Assembly (NCBI GenBank): GCA_016715465.1
Contig: JADKAA010000024.1
Location: 682,001 to 746,000, forward strand
Source: Saprospiraceae bacterium
Lineage (GTDB): Bacteria > Bacteroidota > Bacteroidia > Chitinophagales > Saprospiraceae
Reading direction: 5' to 3'
DNA length: 64,000 nt
This document shows positions 57,356 through 64,000 of this stretch, piece after piece. A program made the position numbers and the translations under genes. The notes beneath the pieces are model-generated. The model was not told the origin of the DNA. It ran no database searches and saw only the letters and a program-made list of their open reading frames with translations. How positions within the stretch are numbered: position 1 is the first letter of the stretch; the number at the start of each line of letters is the position of its first letter.

Positions 57356-57482
57356 GAAGTTTCCATTAAATTTAACATGTGGCAGGTCAATTTAAGGGTA
57401 TTTGAGATAGATTATGAATTTGTGTGATTATTCAAAATAAAATTTGTGTTGGTTTGGATTTTCTAAAACTATGAATAAGTTA

Positions 57483-57490
57483 TATATTTG
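57483..57490 (+). promoter_or_regulatory. -7 box before the Cys-repeat protein gene
   Basis: TATATTTG matches TAnnTTTG, 23 bases before ATG 57514. A TTTG at 57453-57456 is at a slightly long spacing for a -33 element. Confidence 0.5.
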
Positions 57491-57513
57491 TTTTTGCTTA
57501 ATCAATTTACACC

Positions 57514-59373
57514 ATGAAAATCCAGTCGATTTTTTCATTTTTAAGCTTCATCCTTTTCACAATCCTTGCCACAGAAGTAAAAGCACAATGCGCTACGGGA
57601 CAGTATTATGATGGCTTCACATGTATCGAATGTCCACCGGGTTCCTATTGTCCGGATGGCACCAACAGTTATTTATGTGGGCCGGGTAGCTATCAATCCG
57701 ATCCCGGACAAAGCAGTTGTGCTTCCTGTCTGCCAGGGTATTTTTCTTCAGACCCAGGTGCTACATCTTGTTTGCCCTGTGATGCAGGATATTATCAAAG
57801 TTCTCCCGGTGCATCGTTTTGTCTGAGTTGCCCGGTGGGCACTTTCGCGGATGCTCTCGCGGCAACTTTTTGCAATTTATGTGCTGCGGGTTCATATCAG
57901 AATCAGGTAGGTTCAAGCAGCTGCTTTCTCTGTCCTCCTGGAAAATATCAGGACATGGAAGGGAGTGTTGAATGTTTGAATTGTCCAGCCGGTAAATTTA
58001 TGGATATAGAAGGAGCCATCGAATGTTTTGATTGTCCGGCGGGAAAGTATCAGGATCTCCAAGGAGCTATTGAATGTTTTGATTGCCCTGCCGGCAAGTT
58101 TGCCAATGTCCCGGGCAGCGCCATTTGTTTGAATTGTCCGGTGGGTAAGTTCGCCAGCAATCCGGGCAGTGTGGAATGCACCAATTGCCCTGCTGGAAAA
58201 TACCAGGACCAGGTAGGCAGTGTGGCATGCATAAACTGTGCTCCGGGTAAATATCAAAGTGCTGAAGGTTCGGCATTCTGTTTGAATTGCCCGGTGGGTA
58301 AGTTCGCCAGCGATCCAGGCAGTGTGGCATGCACCAATTGCCCTGCGGGAAAGTATCAGGATCTGGAAGGAGCTATTGAGTGTTTTGATTGCCCTGCCGG
58401 CAAGTTTGCCAATGTCCCGGGCAGCGCCATTTGTTTGAATTGTCCTGTGGGTAAGTTTGCCAGTGATCCCGGCAGTGTGGCATGCACCAATTGTCCCGCA
58501 GGAAAATACCAGGATCAGGTAGGCAGTGTGGCATGTATAAACTGCGCTCCGGGGAAATATCAAAGTGCTGAAGGCTCGGCATTCTGTTTGAATTGCCCGG
58601 CGGGGAAGTATATGAATCTGGAAGGGGCCATCGAATGTTTCGATTGTCCTGCGGGAAAGTATCAGGATCTCCAGGGTTCTATTTCCTGTAATGATTGTCC
58701 GGTTGGCAAATTCTCCGGAGTGGCCGGCAGCGTGATTTGTCAGGACTGCCCTGCCGGTAAATATGCCAACGCTCCGGCAAGTACGGTATGTTTGAATTGC
58801 CCTGTGGGTACTTACCAAAATGGCACTGGGGCAGCCAATTGCATCAATTGTACCGTGGGTACTTACCAAAATACGGAAGGGTCCACAGCATGTATCAATT
58901 GTCCTGCCGGTACATACCAGAACATGACCGGCTCCAGTGATTGTATCAACTGCCCGGCTGGATCATACCAGGGGGCAACCGGGGCGGCCATTTGTGTGAC
59001 GTGTCCTCCCGGAACTACCAGTCCCGAAGCCGCAACTGCTTGTAGCAACTGTGCGATTATGATCGAAATGGATTGTTACGTTGACCTTCAAAGTGCACTC
59101 ATGTCCGCTGTTCCAGAGGAGACCATTAACATCACCGATGCTTATATCAGCAATGGTGTGATTCAAATACCTCCTGGAGTAACTGTCAATGTATTGCCAG
59201 GTGTTTTGTGGACCAGTGATGGCACCATCAACAACCAGGGCACCATCCATTTGGAAGGCAGCATCTTTGTAAGCACGGGTATTCTTAATAACTTACCTGG
59301 AGGTATTGTTCAGGGCAGGGGAGCTATTTCAGGTGCTGTAACCAATAATGGAAGCATTCGTCCTGGAAATTGA
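57514..59373 (+). CDS. Secreted Cys-rich protein with about 28 ephrin-receptor-like (GCC2/GCC3) repeats
   Basis: 619 aa. Signal peptide ending VKAQ. Residues ~33-510 are about 28 tandem 17-residue units of the form C-P-A-G-K-Y-Q-x3-G-S-x2-C-x2 (for example CPAGKYQDQVGSVACIN). This matches the ephrin-receptor-like/GCC2-GCC3 Cys-rich repeat, which folds through regularly spaced disulfides. Units 9-13 and 15-19 are near-identical blocks 306 bases apart, evidence of recent block duplication. After the array a short beta-helix-like segment (TINNQGTIHLEGSIFVSTG, GAISGAVTNNGSIRPGN) ends abruptly. In related proteins this pattern usually continues to a T9SS domain, so the 3' end is probably lost. The next gene is convergent and starts 24 bases later. 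A surface-exposed role is inferred. Confidence 0.85.
   Translation: MKIQSIFSFLSFILFTILATEVKAQCATGQYYDGFTCIECPPGSYCPDGTNSYLCGPGSYQSDPGQSSCASCLPGYFSSDPGATSCLPCDAGYYQSSPGASFCLSCPVGTFADALAATFCNLCAAGSYQNQVGSSSCFLCPPGKYQDMEGSVECLNCPAGKFMDIEGAIECFDCPAGKYQDLQGAIECFDCPAGKFANVPGSAICLNCPVGKFASNPGSVECTNCPAGKYQDQVGSVACINCAPGKYQSAEGSAFCLNCPVGKFASDPGSVACTNCPAGKYQDLEGAIECFDCPAGKFANVPGSAICLNCPVGKFASDPGSVACTNCPAGKYQDQVGSVACINCAPGKYQSAEGSAFCLNCPAGKYMNLEGAIECFDCPAGKYQDLQGSISCNDCPVGKFSGVAGSVICQDCPAGKYANAPASTVCLNCPVGTYQNGTGAANCINCTVGTYQNTEGSTACINCPAGTYQNMTGSSDCINCPAGSYQGATGAAICVTCPPGTTSPEAATACSNCAIMIEMDCYVDLQSALMSAVPEETINITDAYISNGVIQIPPGVTVNVLPGVLWTSDGTINNQGTIHLEGSIFVSTGILNNLPGGIVQGRGAISGAVTNNGSIRPGN
57661..59045. 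repeat. 51-bp coding repeats with 306-bp higher-order period
   Basis: About 27 units of 51 bases inside the gene at 57514-59373. The block with FANVPGSAIC, FAS-PGSV, YQDQVGSVAC and YQSAEGSAFC occurs at about 58090-58280 and again at about 58396-58585. Confidence 0.85.
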
Positions 59374-59396
59374 TTTATCCAAAACGCCCCAACCCT

Positions 59397-60299
59397 TTAA
59401 TTATCTCTTTTTGGTGCTGCCGGTAAAGTCATGATGTAGTCATACAGCGAAGCAATTTCCACGTCACTGAAAGCTGCTACTGAGGTGAAGGGCATAAACT
59501 TATCATTGAGCATTTTGCCTTCCGGCGTTTTACCCGTGCGAAAAACATTGATAAACTGAGCCTGCGTCCATTTGCCCATATTGCCCCCCTTTGAAATGTC
59601 AGGTACTATGGGGGAAGCGGGGTCTGGTGACGGCCCACCACCCAGATCTGCCTTATGACACGAAACGCATCCACCTATTCGCGATAAATAACTACCGTAT
59701 TCTAATGAAGGAGGATCAGCAGGGTGAGGAATATTCTTGGCTTTGTCATGATTTATGATGTCATAGGGGTACATATCGCCAAACAGCCCGGCACCGGCCA
59801 TTACTTTTGCCAGGTACGTAAAGCTTGGCGGGGCCAGTTGATTTTCTTTGGGCTCAAGAGTTTTGAGGTAGCCAATCAGCGCACCCAGATCCTTGTCACT
59901 AAGGTGGGTGTATGACTCAGATGGCATGATCATCAGTGGGTTTCCTTTTGGATTCAGGCAGTGTCTTAATGCCCGAACGTAATCGATGTCGGCGTAGTTT
60001 TCAAGGGGACTGCCTTTGGCGCGGGTGAGATTTGGGGCTGCCATCTTTCCAATGGCGGGGTCATCAAAAAAGTATTTTCCGGAAAGGTCGGTGCCATGGC
60101 AGGATCTACAGCCCACGGCCAAAACACCTCCACGCTCAAGAGAGGCTGAATCAGAAAGAATCGCAACAGGTACGGGCTTTATTGAATGAACCATAGTTGA
60201 CTGGGACTCAAACTTCTTGGTGAGGTAAAAAGAAGTGCACAACACCAGAGCCAAAATGCCTAAAAGGGCATAAGCGCTTAATTTAATAATTCTTTTCAT
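59397..60299 (-). CDS. Diheme c-type cytochrome
   Basis: 300 aa from ATG 60299; the frame opens 36 bases earlier, but MKRIIKLSAYALLGILALVL is the natural membrane anchor/signal. Two CxxCH heme sites: VGCRSCHGTDLSGKYF near residue 70 and GGCVSCHKADLGGGPS near residue 205, each followed by a distal Met candidate (PLMIMPSESY; KMLNDKFMPFTS). The shape, two tandem cytochrome-c domains with the anchor, fits periplasmic electron carriers. The partner enzyme is unknown. Orientation is convergent with the Cys-repeat gene and divergent from the TonB receptor. Confidence 0.9.
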   Translation of the reverse strand: MKRIIKLSAYALLGILALVLCTSFYLTKKFESQSTMVHSIKPVPVAILSDSASLERGGVLAVGCRSCHGTDLSGKYFFDDPAIGKMAAPNLTRAKGSPLENYADIDYVRALRHCLNPKGNPLMIMPSESYTHLSDKDLGALIGYLKTLEPKENQLAPPSFTYLAKVMAGAGLFGDMYPYDIINHDKAKNIPHPADPPSLEYGSYLSRIGGCVSCHKADLGGGPSPDPASPIVPDISKGGNMGKWTQAQFINVFRTGKTPEGKMLNDKFMPFTSVAAFSDVEIASLYDYIMTLPAAPKRDN

Positions 60300-60678
60300 G
60301 GTTAAAAAATTTGGGTTTTGATTAAGTAATTCCAAACAAAATCAGCTAATGGGTTTGAAGGTTCATTGGCAATCAAAATAACATATCTTTAAGCGTATAT
60401 AAGCTTATTTAATATAGTATAAAAACAACCTATTAAGGTATAAAAATATGAAATATTTGTTTATGTATATATTATATTTTACTGTAAAAAATAATTTTAA
60501 TCAACAAATAATTGTGGGTAAAAAAATATTTGTTGGAATAAATGCTGGATTTCAGACAATCTTAGTACAAGGTATCTTCAAAAGATTAATTTTTTCCTAA
60601 ATAGTAAAATGGAATCCACGGCTGTTTTTAATCAAGCCAAAACATGATGAATATTATTAAGAATTGATCTAAATAAAA
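60300..60678. other. AT-rich divergent intergenic region
   Basis: About 380 very AT-rich bases between the cytochrome and the TonB receptor. No gene is supported. Confidence 0.45.
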
Positions 60679-60709
60679 TTTGAAATTCTGTGAAATGGTC
60701 TTATTTTTG
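60679..60709 (+). promoter_or_regulatory. Bacteroidota-type promoter of the TonB receptor gene
   Basis: TTTG (60679-60682), exactly 19 bases, then TATTTTTG (60702-60709). This matches the TTTG-N19-TAnnTTTG consensus and fixes the receptor start at ATG 60743. Confidence 0.75.
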
Positions 60710-60742
60710 AAATTAATTAGAACAAATCTAAATAGATCATTT

Positions 60743-63162
60743 ATGACCAACTTAAAATTCCCTGGTAGGCTATTTTATTTATTATTTTTAAGTATTTTAA
60801 TATCAAGTGCTTATGCAGGTGCTATCAAGGGTGTCGTCACTGATAATGACAAAATGGAATTGCCGGCGCGCACATTCTTGTGAAAGGCAGCTTACTGGGA
60901 AGTGCCACCAATGCGGACGGAGAATTTGAACTCCAGCTTCCGGAAAAAGGCGTTTATTCCCTTTCAATTACTGCCCTTGGATTTCAAAATCAGGAGGTTA
61001 TTTTACATTACCTGGCAGACCCCCAACCGTCCATCTCCATCATGCTCGTAGAAAACACCATGACCTTCCCTGAAGTGCTTATCCTGGGCAAATCAGACAG
61101 ACAATTCTCCAAAATCCCTGGATCGGCCTCGTACATTTCTACTGCGGAACTCAAAAATATTAATCCTTTGTCCGGCAATGAAGTCTTGCGCAGAAGTCCC
61201 GGAGTCCACGTCAGTGACGAGGAAGGTGCCGGCATGCGCGCCAACATTGGCATCAGGGGCCTTGACCCCGACCGCAGCCGCTCCCTGTTGGTTTTGGAAG
61301 ATGGGGTGCCGGTAGCGCTTGCCCCTTATGGAGAGCCTGAAATGTATTACACACCACCCATTGACCGAATGTCCGGTGTGGAAATACTCAAAGGATCCGG
61401 ACAGATTTTATATGGACCCCAGACCATTGGCGGGGTGGTGAATTATCTCACCAAAACACCCCCCGAAACCAGAACGGCCAACCTGCGTGTACAAGGCGGG
61501 CAGGGAGGGTATTACAATGTGTTGGGCTCATATGGCAATACCATTGGCCGGACCGGTCTGCGTTTTTCTGTACTCAGGAAAGGCGCTAAAAAATTGGGAT
61601 TAACTTCTTTTGGCATTACCGATGTGTTGGGTAAAATGAGCATTCAAATGAATCCTTCCACATCTTTTGCATTGAAGTTGGGTTTTTATGACGAAACTTC
61701 CAATTCGACTTACCTGGGTCTTACCCAAACGATGTATAACCAGGGTGGTCTGGACTTTGAGCATATGGCTCCGGACGATTTACTCCGGGTAAGGCGTTAC
61801 CATGTTTCGGGCCATTTTGATCAACGTCTGTCCAAAGCTCTGGCCCTGAAAACTATCGCATTTGCTTATACCACCAGTCGCGACTGGCGACGCCAGGACT
61901 TTGTTTCCAATGATGCCAACGATTCCAAACCCTCTAACTGGACAGGTGTGTCCTGGGGCGATGAGGCCATTACCGGGGGCGCAGTCTATATGCGCAATAC
62001 CACAGGAAACCGCAATCGCCATTTTGAGGTGGCGGGCCTGGAATCGAGTTTAACCCTTTTATTTAAAGCAGCAGGTGTTGAGCACCAGTTGAAGGCGGGT
62101 ATAAGGTATATGGCAGAAAAGACCGATGAACAGCGCATCAATGGCACAAAATACAATGCGGTTTCGGGGTCATTGACCGAAGATGAAGACCGCAAGGGCA
62201 GGGCTTTCAGTGCCTATGTGCAAAACCAGGCTAACCTGCACGAAAGGTTTGCCATCCATGCAGGTGTAAGAATGGAAAACTTTATCTACGAAAGGGATAT
62301 TTTCAGGAGGACGTTCCGTATTGGCAACCAAAATTTGCTTAGAGATACCCTGTTGGTTTCTGAAAATGCAATTTCGCAATTGATTCCGGGAGCTGGATTT
62401 ACCTGGAAGTTGGCAAAAAATACCACCTTATTTGGTGGTGTGCATACAGGCTTCGCTCCCCCAAGAACCAAAGACGCCATTTCAGATACCGGGGAGGTGT
62501 ACGAATTGAATGCAGAAAGGAGTGTGAATGCCGAACTGGGATTTCGATCCGCTGCTCACCCTTCATTGAATGTGGAAATGACCGCATTTTATATGGATTT
62601 TTCCAATCAGGTTATTCCCGTTTCAGAATCCAGCGGAGGTACGGGAACGGGACTGGTAAACGGCGGTCAAACCTTACATCAAGGAATAGAGGCGGCCTTT
62701 GCGCTTCAACTTTCTACCCTGGCCGGGTGGACAAAAACCGGTCTCAGCATTGATGCCAACGTCACTTGGTCGGATGCCATCTTCACAGGCGACCGGACAA
62801 AAGAAGGGGTAAGACTGGCGGGCAACAAGACGCCGTATGCGCCGGAATGGCTTGTCAATTCGGCCATTACCCTGGAGTTGTTCAATGGTTTTGGTGCACG
62901 CATTACCGGTAACTATACAGGGCAGCAGTTTGCAGATGAACTCAATACCATCCAGGCTTCGGCTGACGGTAGAAACGGGTTGATTCCTTCATTTTATACG
63001 GTAGATGCCAATGCATTTTATAAAATTAAAAATATTGGGACTACGATTCAATTAAGCGTTAAAAACCTCACCGATGAGAGATACATCGCATCGAGGAGGC
63101 CACAGGGTATCAGGGTAGGGTTAGCGAGGTTTGTTTCGCTGGGCATTGAAGCCAGTTTCTAG
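60743..63162 (+). CDS. TonB-dependent outer-membrane receptor, one-base frameshift
   Basis: About 806 aa when restored. Signal peptide ending SSAYA, then a carboxypeptidase-regulatory-like start (GAIKGVVTDNDKMELP). A G is missing at 60865-60866 (CCGGCG for CCGGGCG); adding it gives PGAHILVKGSLLGSATNADG and joins the plug domain: FPEVLILGKSDRQFSKIPGS, NEVLRRSPGVHVSDEEGAG, RANIGIRGLDPDRS, MSGVEILKGSGQILYGPQTI. The barrel ends in FVSLGIEASF. The plug resembles siderophore or iron-type receptors (FecA/CirA-like) more than SusC; no SusD follows. The substrate is not known. A separate promoter precedes it, and ATG 60743 rather than 60680 is chosen for that reason. Confidence 0.88.
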
Positions 63163-63304
63163 CAGAGAATTTGGATTAGGGTTGAAATTTCCACGGTAAA
63201 CTATCCTTGTCATTCGCATTGTATGTCTGTAAAGACAATTGGCCTTGTTGCTGTTTATACTTCTGAAAAGTATGCTATATTTACAGTCAAACCATATTTG
63301 AGTT

Positions 63305-64000
63305 ATGCACAGATTTTTATTAGTCTTCGGCCTTTGTATTATGGCCTCTTTGGTATCAGCACAGCAGATAACCGAAGTCAAAACCTTTCACTTCGACAGT
63401 TCCAATAAAAAAGACACCGTCATTAATTTTCCGGACATGGAAACGGAAAAAATCATCATGCGCTACACCATGCGGTGCAAGGATGGGCTGGTTTCTACCG
63501 GAACGGACAGGAACAAGGGCTGCGGCGAGTGGGACTATTCCTGTAATACTTTTGTGACTGACTCAAGCAGGCTGGATTCATTTCTGGCAAAAGCCCCCTC
63601 ACACATCATCAGCAATTTCAGTGGCAATCTTTTCAACTATGTAAACAATCCCACTTACAGCTATATTCAGTATGAACTGAAGCCAGTGACGATTACAACA
63701 ACCCAAACTGAAACCAGACAGGTAGTTGGGTCAGGTGAAAATACGCTGGGTCTGGGTGGTTCCGGAAAAAACAATGGACGAATGTTTTTTTTGTATCGCA
63801 AAGAAGATATAGGTGCATTTGGAGGAAAAATTACCGGTATAGAGTTTCAGGTAAAATCCGGTAATGGAGAACTCAAGCTTATGAAAGTGCGTATGAAGGA
63901 AACTGACCTCACTACAGTTGACAATGAAACCGTCATTGCTTCGGCGGGTCAGGAGGTATTTTTTGACCATGTAAATCTACCCGCTTCGGGAACACTGCAC
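63305..64000 (+). CDS. Secreted protein, possibly peptide-N-glycosidase F-related, 3' end outside the window
   Basis: The frame is open from ATG 63305 to the window edge (232 codons). Signal peptide MHRFLLVFGLCIMASLVSAQ. The mature part has KIIMRYTMRCKDGLVSTG and KGCGEWDYSCNTFVTDSSR. The CGEWDY element recalls the N-terminal half of PNGase F-related proteins of Bacteroidota, which often end in a T9SS domain; neither can be confirmed from this fragment. It follows the TonB receptor by 142 bases. Confidence 0.65.
   Translation, partial: MHRFLLVFGLCIMASLVSAQQITEVKTFHFDSSNKKDTVINFPDMETEKIIMRYTMRCKDGLVSTGTDRNKGCGEWDYSCNTFVTDSSRLDSFLAKAPSHIISNFSGNLFNYVNNPTYSYIQYELKPVTITTTQTETRQVVGSGENTLGLGGSGKNNGRMFFLYRKEDIGAFGGKITGIEFQVKSGNGELKLMKVRMKETDLTTVDNETVIASAGQEVFFDHVNLPASGTLH

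Noticed and set aside
57913..58869. 318-codon antisense frame over the Cys-rich repeats
   Set aside because: Repetitive shadow of the 51-bp units; the plus frame has signal peptide, promoter and conserved cysteines.

Overview
The window reads as chromosomal DNA of a member of the Bacteroidota, most likely a Saprospira/Haliscomenobacter-type environmental species (the level below phylum is inference). The signs are a SusC/SusD pair, further TonB-dependent and DUF5686-type outer-membrane proteins, C-terminal domains of the type IX secretion system (T9SS), many lipoboxes, several TTG starts, and Bacteroidota-type -7 boxes (TAnnTTTG) upstream of at least eight genes.

Layout. 0-14 kb is mostly core: a truncated TPR protein, a NarL-type response regulator, thyA, a convergent icd, recG, a susC/susD pair, a methionine aminotransferase-like enzyme and a secreted class-C-type serine hydrolase. 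14.08-26.1 kb is a foreign island. It is bounded on the left by 46 G-rich heptamers and a 34-bp repeat, and on the right by two further copies of that repeat, a palindrome and short G-rich heptamers. Inside are a UvrD/AddB-like helicase-nuclease, RadC, two KilA-N proteins, an N6-adenine methyltransferase, a RhuM protein and a type III-like restriction helicase-nuclease, packed as one operon with 4-nt overlaps at several junctions. An internal tandem duplication made the second KilA-N gene and a stub of the methyltransferase.

26.4-31.1 kb is an operon for a 2-oxoacid:ferredoxin oxidoreductase together with a GltD-like iron-sulfur flavoprotein. 31.1-36.5 kb holds small lipoproteins, a PMT-type glycosyltransferase and the three-gene pntA/pntAB/pntB transhydrogenase. 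36.7-42.5 kb encodes a giant secreted protein of about 15 repeated domains whose T9SS signal lies behind an in-frame TAG.

42.5-50.1 kb holds an alkyltransferase-like gene, tsaE and a convergent lspA. The tsaE/lspA 3' junction has been amplified into about 355-bp repeats and split by a 5-kb AT-rich insert with an IS30-type element, a lipoprotein and a putative metalloprotease. 50.4-64 kb is envelope and secretion genes: a DUF5686 protein, a PKD/hydrolase-like protein, a DUF2231-like membrane protein, a Cys-rich 17-aa-repeat protein, a diheme cytochrome c, a TonB receptor and a truncated secreted protein.

A striking global feature is that at least eight reading frames each lack exactly one base, most of them in or next to a homopolymer, and two more carry in-frame TAG codons. 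The single-base losses look more like consensus sequence error than true gene decay, but this needs checking.
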